Assembly: GCA_025936675.1 (NCBI GenBank)
Contig: JAICSX010000004.1
Span: 24,865 to 88,864 of the forward strand
Length of the DNA stretch: 64,000 bases
Source: Sphingomonas sp.
Lineage (GTDB): Bacteria > Pseudomonadota > Alphaproteobacteria > Sphingomonadales > Sphingomonadaceae
Direction of reading: 5' to 3'
The number at the start of each line of letters is the position of its first letter. The stretch's first letter is position 1. Under the pieces are notes generated by a model that was given only the letters and a program-made list of their open reading frames with translations, did not search any database and was not told where the DNA came from. The translations under genes were made by a program, and so were the position numbers. Of this stretch, positions 17,476-26,420 are shown one piece after another.

Positions 17476-19262
17476 GAGGGCGTCGGAGTTTCCTTCTCCG
17501 GCAAAGGCCGGTCGACCGCGAACGACGTTTCCCAGCCGGCTCTGATGTCGCCAGTCGCCGCCTGGCGCTCGAGCCGCTCGCAATCGCGCGCGCGATATTC
17601 GCGTTCGACGCGCTCGATCTCCGGCTTCGGAACGCCGCTCGCCTTCAGCGCTGCACGGCCCATAACGACGGCGCTTTCGAACAGCTCCCGCTCGGCAAAG
17701 ACGACGTCCAACCCCTCGAGCTCCAGCAAGTGCCGCCGATCGTAAGCGCGGACCATCACCGACGCTTGCGGGAAAGCTTCCAGGACCGCCCTGACTGCGG
17801 AACGGCTGAGCTCCTGCCCCTCATTGTCGTTGCAGAAGGCGATCACCCGCGCCGTTTCAGCGCCAGCCACTCGAAGCAGGTCAACGCGAACGCCGTCACC
17901 ATAATAGACCTTCGTCCCGAACTCTTCCGAGAGCTCGATCTGCGACGGCTTCTTGTCGATGATCGTGACGCCGATCCCCTTAGCCATCATCATCTGAGCG
18001 ACGGTCTGGCCGAAGCGTCCGTAGCCGACCACGATCGCGCTCGTCTCCGGCGACAGCTCCGGCCCGTCGAGATCGTCGCGCCGGACCTCGCGCCGCTCGA
18101 GCCAGTCGGTCAAACGCATCAGGAACGGCGTCGCGGCCATCGACAGGGTGACAACTGCGCTGAAAAGGGACGCTGCGGCGGGAACGATCAGCATCGCCGC
18201 CGCGGCCTGCGCGAACAGTACGAACCCGAATTCGCCCGCCTGACTGAGCAGCAGCCCCAGCCGGAAGCTCCTCGTCCAGCCGCAGTTGAACATGCGGCTC
18301 ATGAACGTGATCAGGATCGTCTTGGTGACGATTACGGCCGCGGCGAGGCCTACAACCAGCAGCGGCCGCTCGGCGACCAGCCTGAGATCCAGCGCCATGC
18401 CGACCGAGAGGAAGAAAAGCCCGAGCAGGATCGAGCGGAAGGGCTCGACGTCGCTCTCAAGCTCATGTCGGTAAGGCGATTCCGCGAGGACGACACCGGC
18501 GACGAACGCGCCCAGCGCCGTCGACAGGCCGAAGTGGTGCATCAGCGCGGCGGCGCCAATGACCGTGAACAATCCGGCCACCACGAACAGCTCGCGCTCG
18601 CCGAACCGACCAATCAGGCGAAACAAAGGATTGAGTATGAATCGGCCGAAAGCGACCAGGCCGACAATTGCTAGGATCGTGTAGAGCGCCAGCTTCCAGC
18701 CGGTCGGCACGTTCGGGTCCGGTGGCACGCGCGACATCGCCGCGATGATCGTGATCAGCGGGACGATCGACAGGTCCTGGAACAGCAGGATGGAGAAGGC
18801 GCGCTCACCCTGCGGCGTGTTGAGATCATTGTCGGCGCGAAGCATCGGCAGGACCTGCGCGGTCGACGAGAGCGCGAGCGGCAGGCCAATCGCGAGCGAC
18901 GCCTCCGGCGAGAAGCCCACTGCCACGTAAAGGAGCAGGCTGAGCGCGAGGCCGCAGACGACGACCTGGGCCAAGCCGAGACCGAATATGTCCTTGCGCA
19001 AGCGCCAGAGCTGCCGCGGCTGGAGCTCGAGGCCGACGATGAACAGCAATAGTGCAATGCCAATCTCGGCGACGCTCTGGATCGCCTCGGGCTGGTTGAA
19101 GAGGCCCAGCAGCGAAGGCCCGATCAGTGCTCCCGCGACGATGTAGCCCAAGGTCGCGCCAAGCCCGAGCCGTCGGAACAGAGTGACAAACACCAGCGCA
19201 ACGCCGAGCATGATCGCCCCGTCGCGCAGGAAGTCGACGGCGACTCCGCTTTCCGTGTTCAT
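17472..19262 (-). CDS. CPA2-family monovalent cation:proton antiporter (KefB/KefC-like)
   Basis: 596 residues: about twelve helices (residues 1-385) with GLELQPRQLWRLRKDIFGLG and LALSSTAQVLPML, then an RCK/TrkA-N domain with SAIVVGYGRFGQTVAQMM near residue 408 and IIDKKPSQIELSE. It is likely a K+ or Na+/H+ antiporter gated by nucleotide or glutathione adducts, as in Kef. ATG at 19262 overlaps the stop of the IscU-like gene by four bases. It is last in the cvpA-cysS operon. Ligand and ion specificity cannot be read from sequence. Confidence 0.9.
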   Translation of the reverse strand: MNTESGVAVDFLRDGAIMLGVALVFVTLFRRLGLGATLGYIVAGALIGPSLLGLFNQPEAIQSVAEIGIALLLFIVGLELQPRQLWRLRKDIFGLGLAQVVVCGLALSLLLYVAVGFSPEASLAIGLPLALSSTAQVLPMLRADNDLNTPQGERAFSILLFQDLSIVPLITIIAAMSRVPPDPNVPTGWKLALYTILAIVGLVAFGRFILNPLFRLIGRFGERELFVVAGLFTVIGAAALMHHFGLSTALGAFVAGVVLAESPYRHELESDVEPFRSILLGLFFLSVGMALDLRLVAERPLLVVGLAAAVIVTKTILITFMSRMFNCGWTRSFRLGLLLSQAGEFGFVLFAQAAAAMLIVPAAASLFSAVVTLSMAATPFLMRLTDWLERREVRRDDLDGPELSPETSAIVVGYGRFGQTVAQMMMAKGIGVTIIDKKPSQIELSEEFGTKVYYGDGVRVDLLRVAGAETARVIAFCNDNEGQELSRSAVRAVLEAFPQASVMVRAYDRRHLLELEGLDVVFAERELFESAVVMGRAALKASGVPKPEIERVEREYRARDCERLERQAATGDIRAGWETSFAVDRPLPEKETPTPS

Positions 19263-19681
19263 GGAGCGGCTTCGATTGCCGCGAGAAGCGCGCGGAACGG
19301 GAGCAGGATCGCGCCATGGCGGCCCCTGCGTTCACGCGCCGGTGCAAGCGTTGCGAGACCGGGCCACGCGCCCGGCTCGTCGTGCTCCGAAGCAAGCCAG
19401 CGGCTGAGCAGGATCAATGCGTCGCTGACCTCGTCGTGGGCGCGGCCGACCGCATGCCTCTCGAGAAGCGCCGCCGAGGCCTGGCCGAAAGCGCAGGCAT
19501 GGACCTGCTGCGAGATCGCCTCGACCCGTCGGTCGCCGTCGAGCTGGACCGAGATGCGGACCCGACTGCCGCAGGTGGGGGAACGAAGCTCGGCGCCGCC
19601 ATCGACCCGCTCCAGCTCGCGCGGGCCATAAAGCGAGGCCGCCAGCCGCAGGATGTCGGTGGTGTAGAGCGGCGTGCTCAT
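19259..19681 (-). CDS. Iron-sulfur scaffold (IscU/NifU-N) family protein with incomplete cysteine set
   Basis: 140 residues. Cys37 (SPTCGS) and Cys63 (HACAFGQASA) fall at exactly the positions of the first two cluster ligands of E. coli IscU. IscU Asp39 is replaced by Ser. The third ligand position, His-Cys in IscU, is RHGAILLPF here, so that Cys is Gly. It may transfer sulfur or bind a cluster transiently, or belong to a divergent branch seen in sphingomonads. It is coupled by ATGA overlaps to cysS upstream and the Kef-type gene downstream. Confidence 0.8.
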   Translation of the reverse strand: MSTPLYTTDILRLAASLYGPRELERVDGGAELRSPTCGSRVRISVQLDGDRRVEAISQQVHACAFGQASAALLERHAVGRAHDEVSDALILLSRWLASEHDEPGAWPGLATLAPARERRGRHGAILLPFRALLAAIEAAP

Positions 19682-21078
19682 TCGCGGCGCCAGGTAGTGC
19701 CGCCGGGCCCATCCTCCAAGACTATGCCCTCCGCCTTGAGCTCATCGCGGATTCGATCCGCGGTCGCGAAATCGCGGTTCTTCTTCGCCTCGGCGCGCTC
19801 GGCGATCCGCGCTTCAACGTGCGCTACCAACTCCAGGTTTTGGAACGCTTCGAAAGCTTCGGTCTTTTCTGTCCCAAACTCCAAGCCAAGCAATTTCCCC
19901 GTAGCCGCTAACTCGCCCGCCAACTTGCGTGCAACGTGCTTGTCGTCAGTCTGTGAGATTTGGCGCCGGAGGGAATGCATCACTGCCACACATTCGGGTG
20001 TATTCAAATCGTCCCGAAGTGCCTTCAACGCATCTTCGGGAGGATGATGAGACTCCGCTAGGAAGTCTCTCTCCTCCTGAAGGGTATCGAAGAGACCGAC
20101 AAACGCTCCGTTCCACCCCTCACGTGCAAGCCTCGCTCGCTGGATCGTCTCTTCCGTCCATGGCAACGGTTTCCGATAGTGAGTAGACAGTAACGCAACC
20201 CGAAGAGTCTCGCCCTTGTGACCCTGGCTAAGCAGGTCACCAACCGTGACGATATTGCCGAGGCTCTTCGACATCTTCTCCGCGCCCATGTCCACGAAGC
20301 CATTGTGGACCCAATAGCGCGCGAGCGGCGCTCCGCCGTGCGCGCAGCGGCTCTGCGCGATCTCATTCTCGTGGTGCGGGAAGATGAGGTCGAGGCCGCC
20401 GCCATGGATGTCGATAGTCTCGCCGAGATGCGCCTGGATCATCGCCGAGCATTCGATATGCCAGCCGGGCCTACCCCTGCCCCACTGCGAATCCCAGCCG
20501 ATCACCCCGTCCGGGCTCGGCTTCCAAAGGACGAAGTCGGACGGATCACGCTTGTAGGGCGCCACCTCGACGCGGGCGCCGGCGATCATCTGTTCTCGGT
20601 CGCGCCGCGATAGAATTCCATAGTCCGGATCGCTCGGAACGCTGAACAGTACGTGGCCTTCAGCCTCATAGGCGTTCCCGAGACCAACGAGCCGCTCGAT
20701 CATTGCGATCATCGCCGGAATCTCGCGCGTCGCATGAGGCGCAATATCCGGCGGCGGAACGCCGAGTGCCCCCATGTCCTCCAGATAGAAGCGCTCGTAC
20801 CGCTCGGTGATCACCGAAGAGTGGACACCTTCGGCTTCGGCCGAGGCGATGATCTTATCGTCGACGTCGGTGACGTTCCGCGCATAGACGAGGCTCTTCT
20901 CGCCAAACTCGTGCCGGATCAGCCGGGCCAGCGTGTCGAACACTACGGGCGGTCGGGCGTTGCCGATGTGAGCGCGGCCGTAGACCGTCGGGCCGCACAC
21001 ATACATGGTGATGCGGTTCGGGTCCTGCGGAACGAAGTCCCGCTTCTCCCGCGTCATCGTATCGTAAAGGCGGATCAT
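19678..21078 (-). CDS. cysS: Cysteinyl-tRNA synthetase
   Basis: 466 residues, class I synthetase. HIGH motif HIGN in GPTVYGRAHIGNARP near residue 32; KMSKS intact in AEKMSKSLGNIV; zinc-site residues in MYVCGPTV and HIECSAM. It charges tRNA-Cys. ATG at 21078 (MIRLYDTMTREK) overlaps the cvpA stop by four bases. Bases 19861-20280, mostly C-terminal of KMSKS, are about 55% GC by hand count, against mid-60s around them. Confidence 0.96.
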   Translation of the reverse strand: MIRLYDTMTREKRDFVPQDPNRITMYVCGPTVYGRAHIGNARPPVVFDTLARLIRHEFGEKSLVYARNVTDVDDKIIASAEAEGVHSSVITERYERFYLEDMGALGVPPPDIAPHATREIPAMIAMIERLVGLGNAYEAEGHVLFSVPSDPDYGILSRRDREQMIAGARVEVAPYKRDPSDFVLWKPSPDGVIGWDSQWGRGRPGWHIECSAMIQAHLGETIDIHGGGLDLIFPHHENEIAQSRCAHGGAPLARYWVHNGFVDMGAEKMSKSLGNIVTVGDLLSQGHKGETLRVALLSTHYRKPLPWTEETIQRARLAREGWNGAFVGLFDTLQEERDFLAESHHPPEDALKALRDDLNTPECVAVMHSLRRQISQTDDKHVARKLAGELAATGKLLGLEFGTEKTEAFEAFQNLELVAHVEARIAERAEAKKNRDFATADRIRDELKAEGIVLEDGPGGTTWRRE

Positions 21079-21596
21079 TCGGATTCCACGGGCGGCTTGT
21101 GCCGCCGTGGCTGAACCCAATCGACGATCCCGCGGCCGCTGGCGTTGAGCAAAGGATAGGTCCGCGACTTCACCATCCACTGCGGCCGTTCGGCCTGAGG
21201 GCCATAGACCATGTCAGTCGCGAGATTCGCGAGCAGGAAGAACAACGTCGCGCCGAGCAGGCCCTTCAGCGCTCCGAACCCGGCGCCGAGCACCCGGTCG
21301 AAAGGCCCAAGCACGGCATGTCTTCGCGTCCTGCCGCCGAGTGAGCGCGCCAGCAGCTTCACGATGAGGAAGCTCGGCACGAACAGGATCGCAAAAGCGA
21401 GCACGGCAGCGGCAGCGGGACTGGAATGAAAGCTGTTCTCGATCCCGCTCCACAGGTGCGTGTGGAACAGCTTCAGCATCGCGATCGCGACGATCCAGGC
21501 GAGGAGCGAGATTACCTCGTGGACGAAGCCGCGCACGAAGCCAATCGCGCCGCCGCCGATCAGGAGAAGGAATACGAAGACATCGAGCGCAGTCAC
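21075..21596 (-). CDS. cvpA: CvpA family inner-membrane protein
   Basis: 173 residues, four helices, starting MTALDVFVFLLLIGGGAIGFVRGFVHE, the typical CvpA opening, and with DRVLGAGFGALKGLLGA in the middle. E. coli CvpA is needed for colicin V production and bile/envelope stress tolerance. cvpA often precedes purF, but here purF is 17.6 kb away and cvpA heads the cysS operon. Confidence 0.88.
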   Translation of the reverse strand: MTALDVFVFLLLIGGGAIGFVRGFVHEVISLLAWIVAIAMLKLFHTHLWSGIENSFHSSPAAAAVLAFAILFVPSFLIVKLLARSLGGRTRRHAVLGPFDRVLGAGFGALKGLLGATLFFLLANLATDMVYGPQAERPQWMVKSRTYPLLNASGRGIVDWVQPRRHKPPVESE

Positions 21597-21639
21597 ATGG
21601 GCGGCGCTAGCTTAGGGCAACAGTCGATGCCAGCCCCGC

Positions 21640-23052
21640 CTAGTCGAGGATGGGCTTGTAGACGGCGACGCGGCTCGGCGGCGCAACGCCCATGCGCGTC
21701 AGGCTGAGCGCGGCGGCGATCAGGGCCGCGATGGCAGCGGCGAGCATCAGGCCCGGCGCGGCATGCACGCCGGCAAGGTGGAACGCGACGCCGACGGCGA
21801 CGGCGCCCCCCGTCTGTCCGAGCAGCCGGGCGGTCGCGAGCATTCCGCCGGCGGCGCCGGATCGCGGCTTGGGCGCCGCGCTTACAATCGTCCTGTTGTT
21901 GGGCGACTGGAACAGGCCGAAGCCGAGGCCGCAAACCGCCATGCGCCAGGCTATGTCGAAATCGCCGGGTGACGCACCGAGACGCGACAGGAAGAACAGC
22001 CCCGCCGCGAATATAGCCAGCCCGATCCCGCCAAGCAGCCCGGCATTGAAGCGATCGGCGAGCCTCCCGGCGAAGGGCGCGGCAATCCCGACCGCGATCG
22101 GCCAGGGAGTCATCAGCAGCCCGGTCGCGATCACCGAACGCCCGAGCACACTCTGGAATAGAAACGGCAGCGCGACATAAGCGAGCATCTGCGCCGCGAA
22201 GGAGACCACCGACGTCGTGATCGACAGGCTGAAGATCGGGATCTTGAGCAGGTCGAGCGGGATCAGCGGCCGCGGCTCGCCCCTCTCCCGCCACACCAGC
22301 GCAACGCCCGCGACGACTCCGGCAATGACGAGCGCCAGCCCGTAGCGGTTGCCTTCGCGTGCAAAGGCTTCGGCGCCGAAGACGATGCAGCCCATCATCG
22401 CGCCGCTCAGGATCGCCGAGGGCCAATCGAATGGGCGCCCGTGCCCCTGCGGCTCGGGAAGCGACTTCTTGCCGACGATCAACGCTGCGATTCCGATCGG
22501 CAGATTGATCAGGAACAGCCAGGGCCAGGAAGCGACGGTGAGGATCAGCGCCGCGAGCGTCGGTCCGATCGCCGCCGACATCGACAGCACCATCGCATTA
22601 TAGCCGATGCCGCGTCCAAGCATGCTCGCGGGATAGGTCGCGCGCACCAGCGCAGCGTTCATGCTCATGATGCACGCCGCGCCGACACCCTGGAACACGC
22701 GCGCCGCGATGAGCAGGGTCAACGTGTGCCCGAGCGCGCATGCGACCGATCCAATGGTGAAGATCGCCAAGCCCGGAAGGTAGATGCACTTGTAACCGAT
22801 CCGATCGCCGAGCGCTGCGAGCGGCAGGAGCAGGATGGTGATCGTCAGCTGATAGGCGTTGATCACCCAAACCGAGCTTCCCGGCGACGCGCCAAGCTCG
22901 TGCGCGATCGTGGGCAGCGCCACATTGGCGATGGCGCCGTCGAGCACGGCCATCGTCAGCGCGAGCCAGATACCGACCACCGACCAGTAACGGCGCGGGA
23001 TCGGCAGGCCGTCTTGCTGTTCAATACTCGGGGCTGGGGTTTCGCGATTCAC
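21640..23052 (-). CDS. MFS transporter, DHA2-type drug exporter
   Basis: 470 residues with about fourteen helices. Helix 1 carries LTMAVLDGAIANVALPTIA and helix 2 WVINAYQLTI, the DHA2 signature; the loop 2-3 motif is GDRIGYKCIYLPGL. It probably exports drugs or other amphiphiles using the proton gradient. A standalone gene between cvpA and a methyltransferase. No adaptor (EmrA-like) subunit lies alongside. Confidence 0.88.
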   Translation of the reverse strand: MNRETPAPSIEQQDGLPIPRRYWSVVGIWLALTMAVLDGAIANVALPTIAHELGASPGSSVWVINAYQLTITILLLPLAALGDRIGYKCIYLPGLAIFTIGSVACALGHTLTLLIAARVFQGVGAACIMSMNAALVRATYPASMLGRGIGYNAMVLSMSAAIGPTLAALILTVASWPWLFLINLPIGIAALIVGKKSLPEPQGHGRPFDWPSAILSGAMMGCIVFGAEAFAREGNRYGLALVIAGVVAGVALVWRERGEPRPLIPLDLLKIPIFSLSITTSVVSFAAQMLAYVALPFLFQSVLGRSVIATGLLMTPWPIAVGIAAPFAGRLADRFNAGLLGGIGLAIFAAGLFFLSRLGASPGDFDIAWRMAVCGLGFGLFQSPNNRTIVSAAPKPRSGAAGGMLATARLLGQTGGAVAVGVAFHLAGVHAAPGLMLAAAIAALIAAALSLTRMGVAPPSRVAVYKPILD

Positions 23053-23119
23053 GTGCGGGGTCCTTGGCGGGACCCCTAACGAACTGCAACCCGCCGAGGA
23101 TGCGACTGCTGTTAGGAGC

Positions 23120-23851
23120 CTAGGCTGGGCGGCGGACGACGGCCACCAGGCTTACCCCAAACGGCATGGGCAAGCGGCCGATCAGTCCCGCTTCGAGGCC
23201 GAAAATCGTGTTCAGAACCCCATTCACTGGCGCGCTCGGCAGCTTGTCGTCTGCCGATTCCTTGTGCGTCAGCTTGCCGAGGATCCGCGCGGCGGCGACC
23301 AGCGGATAGAGCAAGGTATTGAAATAGCTCAGCAGCTGCACCTCGAGACCGCTGCGCAAGAACAGCTCCTCGAGCTGCTTCTTCGTATACCGCCGGAAAT
23401 GATGGTGCGCCGCGTCATGCGCGCTCCACATCCAGGGATTGGCGGGCACCGTCAGCAGCAATGCTCCGCCGGGCTTCAGCCGGCGATGGATCGAGCGGAG
23501 CGAGCCGAGATCGTCCGGCACATGCTCGAGCACGTCCAGGAGCGCGATGAGATCGTAGCCGTTGCGCTCGAACATGGAGAGATCGGGGAGCTTCGCTGCC
23601 TTGACCTTGCGCGGCAGGCGCTTGTTGGCGACGGCGCGCGCGCAGCGATCGAGCTCGCTCGCCTCCAAGCGCCCGAACTCCTTGAGCATCGCGAGATTGT
23701 GACCGGTGCCGCAGCCGACCTCGAGGATCCGCGCCTTCTCGGGCGGCCGCACCAGGCGTTGGATCAACCGCTTGAGGATTCGCCGCCGCGCCAGGAACCA
23801 CCAATGGTCCTGGTCGAGCTCTGCCATGCGGTCGAAGACGGCGCGTTCCAT
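23120..23851 (-). CDS. Class I SAM-dependent methyltransferase
   Basis: 243 residues. Motif I ILEVGCGTGHNLAML near residue 44, acidic loop SELDRC, motif ALLDVLEHVPDD and motif III LKPGGALLLTVPA. The N-terminus (MAELDQDHWWFLARR) and C-terminal hydrophobic pair (FNTLLYPLVAAARI) are typical of methyltransferases found in surface-polysaccharide loci. ATG at 23851 was chosen for the ERAVFDRMAELDQDHWWF start. It is divergent (77 bp gap) from a GT2 enzyme, which suggests related roles in envelope glycans. Confidence 0.82.
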   Translation of the reverse strand: MERAVFDRMAELDQDHWWFLARRRILKRLIQRLVRPPEKARILEVGCGTGHNLAMLKEFGRLEASELDRCARAVANKRLPRKVKAAKLPDLSMFERNGYDLIALLDVLEHVPDDLGSLRSIHRRLKPGGALLLTVPANPWMWSAHDAAHHHFRRYTKKQLEELFLRSGLEVQLLSYFNTLLYPLVAAARILGKLTHKESADDKLPSAPVNGVLNTIFGLEAGLIGRLPMPFGVSLVAVVRRPA

Positions 23852-23928
23852 ACGCCCTGCTTGCGTTAGGAGAAGTAAAGGTCTCGTAAACCATTCCGGC
23901 CTAGCCTCTCTTGGAACGGGAGGAAGAA

Positions 23929-24966
23929 GTGGCCGCACAGCGCAAAAAACCGGTGCTCGTCTCGCCGCCGAACGTCGGCGATTTGCACGCGCAGTTGGTG
24001 AAACGCGGAATGGTCGCGCCGCTCCTTTCGGTCGTCGTCCCGGTCAAGAACGAGCAAGACGGCATCATCCCGTTCGTCGAGCGCGTCGGCGCGATCCTCG
24101 ACACCATCGCCCACGACGAGGGCTGGGAAATCCTGTTTGTCGACGACGGAAGCACCGATGCGACGCTGGGGTCGATCGTCGCCGCCAACCAGCGCGATGC
24201 GCGGGTCCGCGCTCTGTCGCTCTCACGCAACTTCGGCAAGGAAGCGGCGCTGAGCGCCGGTCTCGACCATGCTCGCGGCAATGCCGTGATCCCCATGGAT
24301 GTCGACATGCAGGACCCGCCCGAGGTGCTGCCCGAGATGGTCGCGAAATGGCGCGACGGGTACGAGATGGTGTTCGGAGTCCGCCGCTGCCGCGACAGCG
24401 ACGGCTGGGCGAAGCGGGTTACGGCGGGTCTCTATTATCGCGCTCACAATGCCGTCTCGAAGGACAAGATTCCGGAGAATGCCGGCGACTTCCGCCTGAT
24501 GGACAAGAAGGTCGTCGACGTGATCCGCGCGCTGCCCGAACGCAACCGCTTCATGAAGGGCCTGTTCGCTTGGGCGGGATTCAGGCAGGCCGCGGTCGAG
24601 TACGACCGCGCCGAGCGCGAGACCGGCACGACCAAGTTCAATTACTGGAAGCTGTGGACCCTGGCGCTCGACGGCATCACCTCCGCCTCGACCGTGCCGC
24701 TGCGCATCTGGAGCTATGTCGGCGCGGTGATCGCGCTCTTCGCCCTAGGCTATGCCGGCTTCATCGCCTTCGACACGATGGTGTTCGGCAATCGCGTGCC
24801 CGGCTACGCCTCAATCATGACCAGCGTTCTATTCCTCGGCGGAGTTCAGCTGATCAGCCTCGGCGTGCTCGGCGAATATGTTGGACGCATCCTCACCGAG
24901 ACCAAGCAGAGGCCGCTTTACGTGGTGCGCGATACGGTCGGCATCGAGTCGCAGGTGGTGCGCTAG
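23929..24966 (+). CDS. GT2 glycosyltransferase, polyprenyl-phosphate type (GtrB/DPM1-like)
   Basis: 345 residues. GT-A domain with VVVPVKNEQDGI, LFVDDGSTDAT and MDVDMQDPPE (donor/metal Asp residues), and LSLSRNFGKEAAL. Two C-terminal helices (WSYVGAVIALFALGYAGFIA, SVLFLGGVQLISLGVLGEYVGRIL) are characteristic of enzymes that load sugar onto undecaprenyl phosphate. GTG at 23929 follows GGGAGGAAG at good spacing. It shares a CTAG stop with convergent radA. Confidence 0.9.
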   Translation: MAAQRKKPVLVSPPNVGDLHAQLVKRGMVAPLLSVVVPVKNEQDGIIPFVERVGAILDTIAHDEGWEILFVDDGSTDATLGSIVAANQRDARVRALSLSRNFGKEAALSAGLDHARGNAVIPMDVDMQDPPEVLPEMVAKWRDGYEMVFGVRRCRDSDGWAKRVTAGLYYRAHNAVSKDKIPENAGDFRLMDKKVVDVIRALPERNRFMKGLFAWAGFRQAAVEYDRAERETGTTKFNYWKLWTLALDGITSASTVPLRIWSYVGAVIALFALGYAGFIAFDTMVFGNRVPGYASIMTSVLFLGGVQLISLGVLGEYVGRILTETKQRPLYVVRDTVGIESQVVR

Positions 24967-26330
24967 CGCCCCAGCACCTGATCGACGAGCTGTCGCAAGT
25001 TGGCGAACTCAGCGAGGCGGAGGCCGTCGCCACCCTTCACGGCGCGCGGCACCCAGCCGCTCTCGAAGCCTAATTTCGCTGCTTCCTTCAGCCGCAATCC
25101 CGCATGCGCCACCGGCCGGATTTCGCCGGACAGCGCAATCTCGCCGAGCACGACGGCTTCGGACGGCACCGGTCGTTCGGACATTGCTGACACAAGCGCC
25201 GCCGCCACGGCGAGGTCTGCGGCGGGGTCGCTGAGGCGATAACCGCCGGCGACGTTCAGATAGACCTCGGCCGTCGCGAAGCTGAGGCCACAACGCGCCT
25301 CGAGCACCGCGAGGATCATCGCCAGCCGGCCGCTGTCCCAGCCGACTGCAGCCCGGCGCGGAGTCGCGCCGGTCGCGAGCCTGACGGTCAGCGCCTGGAT
25401 TTCTACGAGCACCGGCCGCGAGCCCTCGATCGCGGGGAAGACGCTGGTGCCGCTGACCGGCTCACCGCGATGCGTCAGGAACAAGGCCGAGGGGTTCGGC
25501 ACCTCGGTCAACCCCGCCCCTTCCATTGCGAAGACGCCGATCTCGTCGGTCCCGCCAAAGCGGTTCTTCATCGCGCGCAGGATTCGATACTGGTGGCTGC
25601 GTTCTCCCTCGAAGCTCAGCACCGTGTCGACCATATGCTCGAGTACGCGCGGGCCGGCGATCGTGCCGTCCTTCGTGACATGACCGACGAGGACGACGGC
25701 CGTGCCATGCTCCTTGGCGAAGCGGACCAGTTCCTGCGCGCTGGCCCGCACCTGGCTGACCGTCCCTGGCGCGCCCTCGATCAGATCGGAATGCATCGTC
25801 TGGATGGAGTCGATGATCAGCAGCGCCGGCGGTTCGCCCTCTCCGATGGTCGTCAGGATGTCGCGGACCGATGTCGCTGCGGCGAGCCGAACGGGCGCTC
25901 CGCCGAGACCGAGCCGCACCGCGCGGAGCCGCACCTGCTCGGCGGACTCCTCTCCCGAGACATAAATGACCTTGTTTCCTTCGCTCGCGAGCCGCGCGGC
26001 GACCTGCAGCAGGAGGGTCGACTTGCCAATGCCCGGGTCGCCCCCGACCAGCATCGCCGAACCGGCCACGATTCCGCCGCCGATCGCCCGGTCGAACTCG
26101 GCGAGTCCGCTCGGTAGGCGTTCGGGCAGCGCGGCTGGCGTTTCGAGTCCAACCAGCGTGATCACCCGCCCGCCACCCTGCAAATTGTGCTTGGCGGCAA
26201 AGATGCTCGACACCTCCGCGCTCTCCTGCACCAAAGTGTTCCATTCAGCGCAGTCGGGGCATTGCCCCTGCCAGCGATGCTGGACCGAGCCGCAGGCCTG
26301 GCAGAGGTAACGCGATTTGGGCTTTGCCAT
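24963..26330 (-). CDS. radA: DNA repair protein RadA
   Basis: 455 residues, exactly family length. N-terminal zinc finger CQACGS...CPDC (residues 9-30), Walker A GGDPGIGKSTLL near residue 98, RadA-specific MKNRFGGTDEIGVF, and a C-terminal Lon-like domain. It promotes branch migration in recombination. ATG at 26330 begins MAKPKSRYLCQACG; upstream in-frame sequence lies antisense to the CPA1 gene and is not conserved-looking. Confidence 0.96.
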   Translation of the reverse strand: MAKPKSRYLCQACGSVQHRWQGQCPDCAEWNTLVQESAEVSSIFAAKHNLQGGGRVITLVGLETPAALPERLPSGLAEFDRAIGGGIVAGSAMLVGGDPGIGKSTLLLQVAARLASEGNKVIYVSGEESAEQVRLRAVRLGLGGAPVRLAAATSVRDILTTIGEGEPPALLIIDSIQTMHSDLIEGAPGTVSQVRASAQELVRFAKEHGTAVVLVGHVTKDGTIAGPRVLEHMVDTVLSFEGERSHQYRILRAMKNRFGGTDEIGVFAMEGAGLTEVPNPSALFLTHRGEPVSGTSVFPAIEGSRPVLVEIQALTVRLATGATPRRAAVGWDSGRLAMILAVLEARCGLSFATAEVYLNVAGGYRLSDPAADLAVAAALVSAMSERPVPSEAVVLGEIALSGEIRPVAHAGLRLKEAAKLGFESGWVPRAVKGGDGLRLAEFANLRQLVDQVLGR

Positions 26331-26420
26331 GGTCGGAACAATACACGAACAGAATTCGCTGGAAAGAGGTTGAGCAGCAGCAGGGCAGACCTTCGCGGAT
26401 TCGCCTGATATGCCGCGTCG

